Notes: generated from the letters alone by a model not told the origin. A stretch of DNA of 64,000 nucleotides from Nocardia sp. alder85J (GCF_020176955.2 NZ_JAIUCZ020000004.1:62001-126000); one strand, 5' to 3'. Positions 53,474 to 61,990 are shown, numbered from the stretch's first letter. Translations and numbers: made by a program.

Positions 53474-54823
53474 CTATTGGCCGACGAGACCGACAGCCTG
53501 CCGCCTTCTTGACCTGCTCACACGACCCCCGGCAGATTTGCACTCCGCCTCGGAGGGGAAAAGCTGTAGTTGGCTGTGGTCGTCTTTCGATATTGTGCAC
53601 TCCGCAGGTGGCTGCTTCTCGTCACGCTCATCGGCCGCTTTGAGCACGTCGATGATCGACATGCCTACCGCTTTCGCAACAGGTGGCGGGAAAGCGTTGC
53701 CCACTTGCCGGTACTGAGCGGTCTTCCCCCCGGAGAAATCCCATTCTGAGGGAAATCCCTGGATTATAGCGGCCTGCCGGACAGTAAGCATCGGGCCGTC
53801 GGTCCCAAAGAGATCCCGGCCTTCGGTTTGTTTCAGTCTGCATGTCTCCGGGTCGTTGGCAACGCCAAGACCGCAAATGCCGAGCTGCTTCCATGCCGCT
53901 TTGGCCCGGCTGGGCCCGAGATCCGCACCGCCATGCTTCTTCGAACCGCCAACGAGAGTAGGTGCAATCCCTCCACCTTTCTCTTTCAGCTCGATATCCC
54001 GTGCTCTAGCCTTCTTGTGCCAGTTTTCGAATGCTTCTCGGGCTCGCTCCGAATTGATTCCCTCGAAGTAGGGCTTGTATCGCTCCAGCATCGACTTCTT
54101 CAAGCTTTGCGCAACACTGATGTGATCCTCGTGCGTGGCAGCCGGCCACTCATATTTGATATCTTCGAGAACATCATCCCGGAATGCAACGAGGATGGCG
54201 CGGGGTCGAAGCTGAGGTACTCCGAAATCACTGGCTTCCAGAACTCCCCATTTACATACCGTGTATCCCAAGCCATCTTCGCGCATTACTTGATCGTCGT
54301 CGCCGCGGTAGGTTCCACCTTGGAGTTTGGCTTGTATCCAGTCGCGATACGATGAGAACTTTGGATCCATGATCCCGCGGACATTCTCAATCATTACTGC
54401 ACGAGGTTGAAGCATTTTGACAAGTTCGAGCATGCGTGGGAACAGGTCGCGTTCATCGAGCTTGCCCAACTGTTTTCCGGCACGGGAAAATGGGGGACAC
54501 GGTACCCCCCCGGCAAGGAGATCCAGCTCCCCGGGCTTCAGCTGGTTTCCGCTCTTGCGCAGATCTCGAAAAGGGTCAAATTTTTTGACATCGGCAGAGA
54601 GGATGTCGCAATGTTCACTTTCCCACGCACCCAGTTTCTGATTTTCTATGTTCAGCTTGAGTGTTTCGACAGCATGCTCATCGATCTCGACAAGGGCCAA
54701 ATGCCCGAATCCTGCCTGATGCAATCCGACGGCCTGCCCGCCTGCTCCAGCGCAGATCTCGATCGATGTGAACTCAGGCACTGATATGGTCGGCGCATTC
54801 CTGGATGTCCTTGCGCGGGTCAT
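53474..54823 (-). CDS. C5-cytosine DNA methyltransferase, likely partner of the NaeI-type enzyme
   Basis: The protein is 449 aa. Motif I ICAGAGGQAVGLHQAGF (23-39), catalytic Cys109 in motif IV GGVPCPPFS, motif VI ENVRG (146-150), motif VIII GVPQLRPRAILVAF (201-214), and motifs IX/X at the end (TVRQAAIIQGFPSEW, YRQVGNAFPPPVAKAVG). All catalytic parts are intact. The ATG follows GAGGAGAGGG. The gene is divergent from vsr. Methylation within GCCGGC is inferred from the NaeI homologue 3 kb away; the target recognition region itself cannot be read. Confidence 0.95.
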   Translation of the reverse strand: MTRARTSRNAPTISVPEFTSIEICAGAGGQAVGLHQAGFGHLALVEIDEHAVETLKLNIENQKLGAWESEHCDILSADVKKFDPFRDLRKSGNQLKPGELDLLAGGVPCPPFSRAGKQLGKLDERDLFPRMLELVKMLQPRAVMIENVRGIMDPKFSSYRDWIQAKLQGGTYRGDDDQVMREDGLGYTVCKWGVLEASDFGVPQLRPRAILVAFRDDVLEDIKYEWPAATHEDHISVAQSLKKSMLERYKPYFEGINSERAREAFENWHKKARARDIELKEKGGGIAPTLVGGSKKHGGADLGPSRAKAAWKQLGICGLGVANDPETCRLKQTEGRDLFGTDGPMLTVRQAAIIQGFPSEWDFSGGKTAQYRQVGNAFPPPVAKAVGMSIIDVLKAADERDEKQPPAECTISKDDHSQLQLFPSEAECKSAGGRVSRSRRRQAVGLVGQ

Positions 54824-55157
54824 ACCCTCTCCTCATCGATGCAGCGCAGCAGATGTGTTGTGCAAGCAATGGTTACGTGGTCAGGTCTTCGCGGTCTGTT
54901 CCCCGATGAGGAGACCCGGGACCATGGAATGGTCAGATGAGTACCGGCTGTGCCAGGATTCCTCTGCGCAGAGGTGGAGCCCGGCCCATAGCCGATGCAC
55001 CCCAGGCTGAGTGTTTGCTGGAGAGTGCCCGTACCGGCCTCGGTCGTAGGGACGCGGGTCACGCGACTACCTTTCGTTGCGGAGGCCGGGGTGTGTGGAT
55101 ACAGACGCGAGGGGTATCTTCCCGCACGACATTTGCCTGCGATGGACTGGGATAGCC
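54824..55157. promoter_or_regulatory. Divergent promoter region of methyltransferase and vsr with two palindromes
   Basis: CCTCTGCGCAGAGG (54961-54974) is a perfect 14-bp palindrome, and GACCAT-GGA-ATGGTC (54920-54934) is a second dyad. No controller (C) protein gene of the usual small HTH type is found in the window near it. Regulation by methylation or by the methyltransferase itself is possible. Confidence 0.5.
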
Positions 55158-55655
55158 ATGATCGAGAGTCGAAGTGCAGAAGCCCGGAAGAAAGCCCATG
55201 CTCAGGGGCTCTATCCCGCTCCTCTCAACGAGGGCCGTTCCCGAAACATGCAGGCCAACCGTCGATCTGACACGAAGCCTGAAGTCGTGCTGCGCAGGGC
55301 GCTGCATCGGCTTGGATACAGATACCGCAAGGACCTCAGACTCGACCTGGGATCGATGAAGGTCCGCCCGGACATTGTCTTCACGGCGCGGAAGGTGGCT
55401 GTTTTCGTTGACGGCTGCTTCTGGCACGTCTGCCCGGAGCATGGCCGACAGCCCACAACCAATGAGTGGTATTGGACGCCGAAGCTTAGACGAAACGTCG
55501 AACGTGACCGGGCCGCAGATGCGGCGCTGACTGGCGCCGGCTGGCAAGTTGTCCGCCTGTGGGAACACGAGAGCCTGGACAGCGCGGTCGCCAGGGTGAC
55601 CAGGGTGTTGGCAAGCGGCTCCGAACATGTGAGCGATACTAGATCAAATTGCTGA
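55158..55655 (+). CDS. vsr: Very-short-patch-repair (Vsr) mismatch endonuclease
   Basis: The protein is 165 aa and nicks beside T:G mismatches arising from deamination of 5-methylcytosine, protecting sites of the linked C5 methyltransferase. It has NRRSDTKPEVVLRRALHRLGYRYRKD, the catalytic Asp in VRPDIVF, FVDGCFWHVCPEH with the active-site/zinc His and Cys, and NVERDRAADAALTGAGWQVVRLWEHE. The ATG at 55158 is chosen; an upstream in-frame start at 55077 would add 27 poorly conserved residues. Confidence 0.95.
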   Translation: MIESRSAEARKKAHAQGLYPAPLNEGRSRNMQANRRSDTKPEVVLRRALHRLGYRYRKDLRLDLGSMKVRPDIVFTARKVAVFVDGCFWHVCPEHGRQPTTNEWYWTPKLRRNVERDRAADAALTGAGWQVVRLWEHESLDSAVARVTRVLASGSEHVSDTRSNC

Positions 55656-55797
55656 GATGTTCGGCCTTGCGCGAAATTCGATGGCAGGTCGCATCCACTG
55701 ATTGCGGCGTTGAGCCTGGCTGTCCGTGCCGTGGTCGGTCGGCCGGGGTGCCAAGGCGCCTGCACGCTCCAAACTTGTCGGACGTCCGTCTTAGAGT

Positions 55798-55810
55798 GGT
55801 GATGATCACC
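55798..55810. promoter_or_regulatory. Palindrome GGTGATGATCACC upstream of the 262-aa gene
   Basis: Perfect 6-bp arms around a central G, 34 bp before the ATG at 55845. Operator role is inferred. Confidence 0.4.
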
Positions 55811-55844
55811 GACAAGCCCAAGGAGCCGGGGGCACGGATAAGCC

Positions 55845-56633
55845 ATGGACAAGACCACAAGTGCCGAAGTGATACAGCACTTCACTTCCGCGGGAAAGCT
55901 TGCCAAGAGTGAGCTGGATTGGTGGGCGAATCGTGACGGCTACCAGCATGTAGCCGACAGGGTACTGGCGCATGTGACGGAGGCGTTGTATGCGATTCGC
56001 CCCCAGAATGTTCCGCACCTGCGTACCGAGCATCCACTGGGCGATATCAAGAAGGTGGACGCCGAACGGGTCGCGTTGATCAGGGATTGGTTCCCGGATT
56101 TTGCATTCACGCATATATTTCACTTCATGCTGGAAGAGGAGAATCGCTTGTATCGATGGCAAGATTTTTACGAATGGTGTCAGCAAGACCGGACCGTACC
56201 GCTGTTATGGATACCGGCAAAGGTGAAGAACAGAGAGGCGCAGGCGGCCGGGTTCACCTATCATGAGGCGTATGAAGCGATGCGCTGGCGAGTCGGGAAC
56301 TTCTACTACTCGTTCCTGCGCGAGGCTCACGTCATCAACGAGTTGCGCGAACGTGGTTTGCCGATGAGGTTTCACCCGCTGGCCGATGCGCTTTTCCGGG
56401 TCGATGCATGGTGTGAAAATATCCTACTGGAGTTGTACATCGGAAATAATCAATACAAGGCCGGAAGTCATGGCCGAAAGACTGGGACGCAGGATTATTT
56501 CTCGGATCAGCCCCACTTTCATGTGGTTAGGTTCGAGATGCCGGTGCAGCGTACGTTCGGAAATGTGCACTTGCCCTCCCCCGAGCGGATCGACCAGTGC
56601 GCCTCTGTGATCCGGCAAAGGCTGTCCAGCTAG
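55845..56633 (+). CDS. Unrecognised 262-aa protein inside the restriction-modification locus
   Basis: I do not recognise the family. The protein is soluble, acidic and aromatic-rich. The N-terminal half is helical. The C-terminal part reads ...HPLADALFRVDAWCENILLELYIGNNQYK..., where Asp187, Glu196 and Lys205, with Glu160 in a preceding helix, could form a PD-(D/E)xK-like core, but Tyr198 stands where Lys is usual. It lies between vsr (189 bp upstream, same strand) and the convergent NaeI gene (40 bp). It may be a second nuclease, a specificity partner or a regulator; evidence for each is weak. Confidence 0.7.
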   Translation: MDKTTSAEVIQHFTSAGKLAKSELDWWANRDGYQHVADRVLAHVTEALYAIRPQNVPHLRTEHPLGDIKKVDAERVALIRDWFPDFAFTHIFHFMLEEENRLYRWQDFYEWCQQDRTVPLLWIPAKVKNREAQAAGFTYHEAYEAMRWRVGNFYYSFLREAHVINELRERGLPMRFHPLADALFRVDAWCENILLELYIGNNQYKAGSHGRKTGTQDYFSDQPHFHVVRFEMPVQRTFGNVHLPSPERIDQCASVIRQRLSS

Positions 56634-56673
56634 ACCCGCGACCATGAGGAAGGCTTGCCGATCGGCGTGAATA

Positions 56674-57642
56674 TTACTTCGGAAGATCGGGGGCCGTGAT
56701 TTCCGGATCTTCCGGACGGGCGCGGCGCCATGTACTTCCGTTGATCTCCACTGTGAGATCTTCTTGATCGGGGGATGCAGGCGCTATGCGAACAGAAACG
56801 AACTCCCCGATACGTGGTACGGGTAATCCAAGACCCCTGGCTATTGCAGAGTGCGTCTTCTTGTGACCCAATACCAGTATTCCTTCTCTCCGAAGATCCC
56901 CGCGAGCTCCTTGATTGTCTCGCGCACGTTTCATCGGGTCATCCTGCTGTGCGACGGTCGCCAATTCGGCGCGGCGAATTACTCGGCCCTGCACCAGCCT
57001 GAACAGCTCGTTCACTCGAGCTTGGCCGTGGTGGGTGCCTCTCTTCGCTTTGGCGGCGAAGATTCTGGAACGTAGTTCGGGGTCCAGATCGATGAAAAGA
57101 TTCGGGGCCATGCTTCGGTGGCCGCCCCACAGCCAGTGGATCCGACTCCGGCCGTATTTCGAAAGAGTTTTCTTGGAATCGCGATTCTTACCTTGATTGA
57201 GGAATTGTTCTTCGATCTGTGCTAGCCCGGCCTGCCAGGATGCTGTCCGATCATCGGCGTGAACCAGCAGTGCGACATGTCCGATTACTTCGGGTGGAAG
57301 TTCCCAGCCGCCCATCCTCATCGAGTATTTGCAATCGACGTCTATGCCCGCTATGTGATAGTCGGTGACTATGCCGTCGGGGAATCTGAATTCACGCTGG
57401 AGATTAATTTCGACCAGTGTTCCCATATGTGTTTTTTCGGTCTTGAAGAGCTGATCAAAATTCCAGCGCCCGGTGCGCTGACCGTCGTACAACTGGTCCA
57501 GGGTATCTCGGAGGACGGCTGCAAATACTTCCCCCGATGGGTCCAGCCGATATATCTCGGAAGCGACTTGCGCAACGGCCGGGGACGCTTTGCGTTCGAT
57601 CTCGATCGGATTGTGCTCTGGCCATGATATGTCGAATGACAC
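56674..57642 (-). CDS. NaeI-family type IIE restriction endonuclease
   Basis: The protein is 322 aa; NaeI from memory is 317. Long identical stretches match NaeI, including TLDQLYDGQR (47-56), GRWNFDQL, KTEKTHMGTLVEIN, HGQARVNELFR and ATVAQQDD. The NaeI catalytic residues Glu70, Asp86, Asp95 and Lys97 correspond to Glu78, Asp94, Asp103 and Lys105 here at a constant offset of 8. Leu51 matches NaeI Leu43. The C-terminal CAP-like effector-DNA domain is also kept. The expected site is GCCGGC. The start is GTG. It is the last gene of the minus-strand operon, 56 bp after the helicase. Confidence 0.95.
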   Translation of the reverse strand: MSFDISWPEHNPIEIERKASPAVAQVASEIYRLDPSGEVFAAVLRDTLDQLYDGQRTGRWNFDQLFKTEKTHMGTLVEINLQREFRFPDGIVTDYHIAGIDVDCKYSMRMGGWELPPEVIGHVALLVHADDRTASWQAGLAQIEEQFLNQGKNRDSKKTLSKYGRSRIHWLWGGHRSMAPNLFIDLDPELRSRIFAAKAKRGTHHGQARVNELFRLVQGRVIRRAELATVAQQDDPMKRARDNQGARGDLRREGILVLGHKKTHSAIARGLGLPVPRIGEFVSVRIAPASPDQEDLTVEINGSTWRRARPEDPEITAPDLPK

Positions 57643-57698
57643 CGATTCTCCGAACGCTCTGGTAGTTGAACTGGAATTCTCTTTGCCGATTTGCCACT

Positions 57699-59540
57699 CT
57701 ACGAATTGCCGGAAGTGCTCAAATGCCGTAACAGTGCCTGTACGTCTGCGGTGTCCATTCCGATACCCAGTGCGGGTTCCTCTTGAAGGTCGGCGAGCTG
57801 CTGTACCTCGGGGTCATCGAGAATTTGGCCCATGAATTCGAGCTTCTCGTCGAGCCGAAGCCGCACCACCTCGTCGATTGTGTTGCGGGTCGCCAGCACC
57901 GTTACGCGAGTTTCGGTTCCGGGTGCAAGCCCGAGACGATGAATACGGTCCAGGCTTTGCAGGAATCGACCGGCCATGAAGTCGCGGTCGACGTAAACGG
58001 CATCGTGGCAAACCTGATGGAGGCTGATACCTTCGCCCAGCGTGGCCGGGTTGGAGATCAGCACATGGCAGTCGGGGTCCTCGCGGAAGCGTCGCAGTTG
58101 CTCGTCACGATCGAGAGTTCCACCGTAGACAGTGGCGGGATTGTAGCCTTCGAGCAGTTTCTCCAGGGTGGCGAGGCTCCGCACGAAGGTCGTCCATACC
58201 AACGTTTTACGTCCCCGCGCGGTGTTGTCCGCGACGATCTTCAGGGTTTCTTGGTACTTCGGCGACAGTTCGTAGCCAGGCAGGTTCCGGAGCAGGTCCA
58301 GGAGAGAATCGCCTGCTGCCGGTTCGAGTGGTGGCAGCCGGTACTCCAAGGGCTCGTACCGACTGTTGCCTTCCAGCAGCAACGCCGGGCTGATCGCGGC
58401 CATCAGCAGGCGCAGCATGGCTTTGCCGAGTGATTCGATTCCCTCACGTGAACCTTCTGCCCGGGCCGAGAAGTTGCCCTTCAGCGCCTCGTAGATCTCG
58501 GAGTGCAGCGGTGGCATATCGAGATACCGAACCTTCGGCTCGAAGGGCGGTAGTCCGAGCTCACGCTTGGTGGTTCGGGTGAACAGCGGGCGCAGCGCAG
58601 AGCTGGCGTAAGCCAGATTGCCACCACCTACAGCTTCTGTCACGGCCCGCCTACCATGACCGGGCCAGACGAATGAGAAGAGACTTTCGAGATCTTTCGC
58701 CCCATTGGGGGCCGGTGTACCGGTCAGGATCAACCGCCGGCGTGCAAGTGGCCCGAGCGCCAGACAAGCGGAACCGTAAGCGCCTCTGGCCCCCAGCTTC
58801 ATTCGATGCGCCTCATCCAGCACGATCATGGCTGGTCCCGATCGGAGCCATGAGGCCAAGCTGCTCAATGACCGGTCCAGTCGTTCGTAGTTCACGAGAC
58901 GCATCTCGGCCAGAGGGTTGTCTTCCCGCCCCGCCACTGCGACATGCAGTGGTTCGCCGAAGCAAACGGAATTCTCGTGCTCCCACGATTCGTGTGCAGA
59001 CTTCGGCCCGACGACCAGAAGCCGCTGCGCCTCTCCGCGCCGCCGCATCGCGGCATAGACAGCGAGCGCGACACGGGTCTTGCCGGCACCGGGAACGCTG
59101 AAATTGGCGCCGTGACGGAGCGAAAGAAGCTGCGCGATGTCACGCTGTTGGAAAGCGGTCAGATTGCCGGCCCACTCTGGACCGAGCAACTCGGTGACAT
59201 CCTCCGGCTGAACGGTGCTGGCGGCCGAGCCCGTCCGTGCCGTGCTCGCGAGGCTGCGTTGCACCATTTCAGCGTCATCGAGCACTCCTTCGACGAGCGT
59301 CGCAAGTTCTGCATCCCAGTCGACACCGGGGTGGACCCAGCTGGCCAGCTCGGTGAGATTCGCCAGGAGTTCGTCGAGATCGATTTCAGCGGATAGCGCG
59401 CTGCGCTGACCAGTTGTACTGAGACGTGCCGTGAGCTGCGCAAAGTCGCTCTGGTACATGGGCAAGGTACGCAACTCGACGCGGGTACGTGTTATGTCGA
59501 GCCCCAGCTTGAGCGACGCTACGTTCTCGGGATGACTCAC
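57699..59540 (-). CDS. SNF2-type superfamily 2 helicase/translocase
   Basis: The protein is 613 aa with a GTG start. The N-terminal ~125 residues are helical and of no known family. Motif I SVPGAGKT (148-155), motif II DEAH (242-245), motif III LTGTP (272-276), motif V ATLGEGISLHQ (499-509) and motif VI QSLDRIHRLG (528-537) are intact and SNF2-like. It probably moves on duplex DNA rather than unwinding it. The start is 7 bp after the ParB-like gene stop. SNF2 proteins recur in phage-defence loci (for example DISARM), but no DISARM partner is seen here. Confidence 0.92.
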   Translation of the reverse strand: MSHPENVASLKLGLDITRTRVELRTLPMYQSDFAQLTARLSTTGQRSALSAEIDLDELLANLTELASWVHPGVDWDAELATLVEGVLDDAEMVQRSLASTARTGSAASTVQPEDVTELLGPEWAGNLTAFQQRDIAQLLSLRHGANFSVPGAGKTRVALAVYAAMRRRGEAQRLLVVGPKSAHESWEHENSVCFGEPLHVAVAGREDNPLAEMRLVNYERLDRSLSSLASWLRSGPAMIVLDEAHRMKLGARGAYGSACLALGPLARRRLILTGTPAPNGAKDLESLFSFVWPGHGRRAVTEAVGGGNLAYASSALRPLFTRTTKRELGLPPFEPKVRYLDMPPLHSEIYEALKGNFSARAEGSREGIESLGKAMLRLLMAAISPALLLEGNSRYEPLEYRLPPLEPAAGDSLLDLLRNLPGYELSPKYQETLKIVADNTARGRKTLVWTTFVRSLATLEKLLEGYNPATVYGGTLDRDEQLRRFREDPDCHVLISNPATLGEGISLHQVCHDAVYVDRDFMAGRFLQSLDRIHRLGLAPGTETRVTVLATRNTIDEVVRLRLDEKLEFMGQILDDPEVQQLADLQEEPALGIGMDTADVQALLRHLSTSGNS

Positions 59541-59547
59541 AACGGAC

Positions 59548-60972
59548 CTACTTCCGGACGTTCACTGCGGCAACAAGCCAGTTGAGCCCGTCGCCGGGCA
59601 GATCGACAGTGCGTTGGGCTTCGACAGCCAGTTGGCCCAGTACTGTGTGGAGTTGACCGAGGGCGTCGTCGAATGCCTCTTGATCGAGGCTGGAATTCCC
59701 CCTGGACAACACCAAATCCGTGATGGACTGCTCCAGATCCTTGCATGCTGCGGCGATTCGATCCGGAGCCGCCAGCCGCTTCTTCCGCAGCATGGCATCC
59801 CGTCCGGCGACGGTGATGGCTTCGCCGAACGCGCTCTTGTATTGCGAGATCACTTTCGCAGCCGCGGACTGGTCTGCCGGAGTGGCGGTCTCGGTTGCCG
59901 CCTCGACAGCCTTTGCCTGAAGCAGCTTTTCGGTGATCGCTCGAGCAGTCGCAACATCAGCGCCGGCTGCCTTGACAGACCGGTTCAGCCCCGGGATCGT
60001 GACGGTCGACTGTACGTTGGCCACGGGTGCCCCGAACTCCTCGATCAGGTTCTTGTCCAGATACCGGGACTGGAAATCGGCTTCGATAAACCGGACATCG
60101 GTCTTTGCGAAATCCAGTGCGATGGCGGTGAACCGGGCCTCTTTGAGCAGGTCGGCTCGTTCCTTGTTCTTCTTCGACTCCTCACTGTAGGCTCGATAGA
60201 GTTCGGCGAGTTTCTCCTGGGCTTGCTCGAAGTCCATGAGCCGCAGTGACACGCCATGAACAGTGGTGCTGCGCCGGATCAGATCCCGTAGCTCGGCCAA
60301 GACCCAGAAGTCGCGCTCGCAGATCTTTGTGGTCGTGCGGAAGACCTTGGCTATCGCCGGCACCTCGCGGTGCAGCTGATCCCGTTGCTCCTCGATGGCG
60401 AGCAATCGATTGATGTACGAGTAGTCGCGCCGCTCGTCGGGGCGAAGCTGCAAGGACAGCTCGAGCGCATTGATATCTTCCCAGTCACACGACGCGGGCA
60501 GGACACCCACTCGCATGGTTGTGGTGCTCTTGAGCTCGCGAAGTGCGGCGCAACGGGTGTTGCCATTGACGAGGATGCCCTCCCGGGTGATCAGACCCGG
60601 CTCATTCTGCTTGTATTCTTCGAGGTTGTCCTTCAGCTTGTCGAAGTCCGGATCGCGTCGCGTCGGTTCCGAGGGTCGTATGGTCAGCAGATGGGACAGA
60701 TAGTCTTGACTTTCCGAGGTCCATGGATCGGAAACTAGAAGGGTATCGCGGCTCGTGTCGAGACTGCGTTGTGCTCTGATGCGGTGTGTACCGGGGTTGT
60801 AATACAAGGCGTCGAGTGGCATATCGATCACCTGGATATGAAGAGGAGTACCACGCCACTCGACGGTCAGAGTCTCTGCGACCCCGCTGTTTTCACGCAG
60901 GTCATTCAGGCGCTGCTCTACGAGTGCTCTGGTTTCGGCGGAGTTCGGTGGGGTGCCGAAGTTGGTGAACAT
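59548..60972 (-). CDS. ParB/sulfiredoxin-fold domain protein
   Basis: The protein is 474 aa. Residues 45-160 resemble the ParB N-terminal domain: IQVIDMPLDALYYNPGTHRI, then after an insert EPGLITREGILVNGNTRCAALREL, where NGNTR stands at the nucleotide-binding GxxR place. Helical parts follow (residues 180-330), and a C-terminal coiled region ends DLPGDGLNWLVAAVNVRK. It has no ParA partner and so is unlikely to segregate DNA. GAGGAA precedes the ATG. It is the second gene of the operon, between the HNH-like and helicase genes. Confidence 0.85.
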   Translation of the reverse strand: MFTNFGTPPNSAETRALVEQRLNDLRENSGVAETLTVEWRGTPLHIQVIDMPLDALYYNPGTHRIRAQRSLDTSRDTLLVSDPWTSESQDYLSHLLTIRPSEPTRRDPDFDKLKDNLEEYKQNEPGLITREGILVNGNTRCAALRELKSTTTMRVGVLPASCDWEDINALELSLQLRPDERRDYSYINRLLAIEEQRDQLHREVPAIAKVFRTTTKICERDFWVLAELRDLIRRSTTVHGVSLRLMDFEQAQEKLAELYRAYSEESKKNKERADLLKEARFTAIALDFAKTDVRFIEADFQSRYLDKNLIEEFGAPVANVQSTVTIPGLNRSVKAAGADVATARAITEKLLQAKAVEAATETATPADQSAAAKVISQYKSAFGEAITVAGRDAMLRKKRLAAPDRIAAACKDLEQSITDLVLSRGNSSLDQEAFDDALGQLHTVLGQLAVEAQRTVDLPGDGLNWLVAAVNVRK

Positions 60973-61031
60973 GTCGAAGGATTCCTCACAGGTTGAGTGG
61001 AGACGAGAAGCCGGATGTCATTCCCCTCGGG

Positions 61032-61706
61032 TCAAGCCAGCGCCTCACGGACCTTGTCCCGCGCATCGGAGGGTAGCGTTCGATAGGCTGCCCACAGTTC
61101 TTCGGCTTCGCTGAAATTACGGGAGTCCCGCTCGATCCAGCTGGCCAGCATCTGCTTCTCGTAGGTCGGCAGGTCGCCGATGCGTGACAGGACATTGTCC
61201 AGGTCGGCGATCAGCTCACGGTTCCCGACACGGCAGCGGTTGCACTCGATCACCAACTGCACGACGGTCTCACCACCGGGCATCTTGACAGGTCGGCGGG
61301 CGACATCGAGTTGTGAGGCGATGACAGTGCCGGTGTACATCTCTCCGGGGCCGATCCCGCAGGATCGGCACTTGTGACCGTCCCGCATCATGATCGCATG
61401 CCGCTCGGCGGCGGTGACTGTTGCGCCGGTCTTTCTCGTGGACTTGCCAGGCTCCCAGACGGAGATGCCGCGACTGACGAACCGTTGCTCGTGTGATCCC
61501 AGAGACGGGTCCTCGCGATTCGTGTCGATTCGCCAGTCGAAGTCTCTGAGATCGCGCATCCGGCGATCGATCTGCGAAGTCTCGGGAAAAGCCTCGCGCA
61601 GTTGAGTCTTCGTGAATACCTCACCGACGCCGATCTCCTGCACCAGCCACAGCGCTACGCGCTTCATGGTGCCGAGTCGATCGTCTTGCCAGGATGGCGA
61701 GAACAT
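61032..61706 (-). CDS. HNH-like zinc-ribbon protein, active-site His not evident
   Basis: The protein is 224 aa. An N-terminal winged-helix-like part (residues 12-90) precedes an HNH-type module: AERHAIMMRDGHKCRSCG with Cys113 and Cys116, and a second pair ECNRC (Cys155, Cys158). In active members a His stands in the strand between the pairs; here that stretch is IASQLDVARRPVKMPGG, with no His. It may bind DNA and zinc without cutting. It is the first gene of the minus-strand operon (59 bp before the ParB-like gene) and divergent from the XRE-like gene. ATG at 61667 is an alternative start. Confidence 0.8.
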   Translation of the reverse strand: MFSPSWQDDRLGTMKRVALWLVQEIGVGEVFTKTQLREAFPETSQIDRRMRDLRDFDWRIDTNREDPSLGSHEQRFVSRGISVWEPGKSTRKTGATVTAAERHAIMMRDGHKCRSCGIGPGEMYTGTVIASQLDVARRPVKMPGGETVVQLVIECNRCRVGNRELIADLDNVLSRIGDLPTYEKQMLASWIERDSRNFSEAEELWAAYRTLPSDARDKVREALA

Positions 61707-61851
61707 GGTGGATTTGCGCCTCTCTGGTCGTTGTAACGGTGATTGCTGGCCACTCTGTGCAGGAAGAAGGTGGTCCTGTGAAGGGCCTTCTGCACACGGT
61801 CAGCATCTGACATCGACTAAACAGCAGCTCCTCTGACCTGAAAAGCGCTGC

Positions 61852-61941
61852 CCCTGTCCTGGTTCCGTGTTGATGCTGTCCTGGATTCTGCGGTTCGTCC
61901 GTGTCGGGGTCGGGACAGGTGCGGCGCGAACCAGGACAGGG
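61852..61941. promoter_or_regulatory. Long inverted repeat with a third copy, between divergent operons
   Basis: CCCTGTCCTGGTTC (61852-61865) is matched exactly in reverse by GAACCAGGACAGGG (61928-61941). The core CTGTCCTGG occurs again at 61876-61884, 22 bp after the first, or two helical turns. This lies in the 339-bp gap between the HNH-ParB-SNF2-NaeI operon and the XRE-like gene. It looks like a multi-site operator, and looping between the sites is possible. Confidence 0.7.
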
Positions 61942-61990
61942 TGACCGACGGGATTAACCCGAAATCGCCACACTCGCAACATAAGTGCTG

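Noticed and set aside
57699..61706. DISARM or BREX system
   Set aside because: An SNF2 helicase alone is not enough: no DrmA/B/C, PglZ or BrxC-like gene is present.
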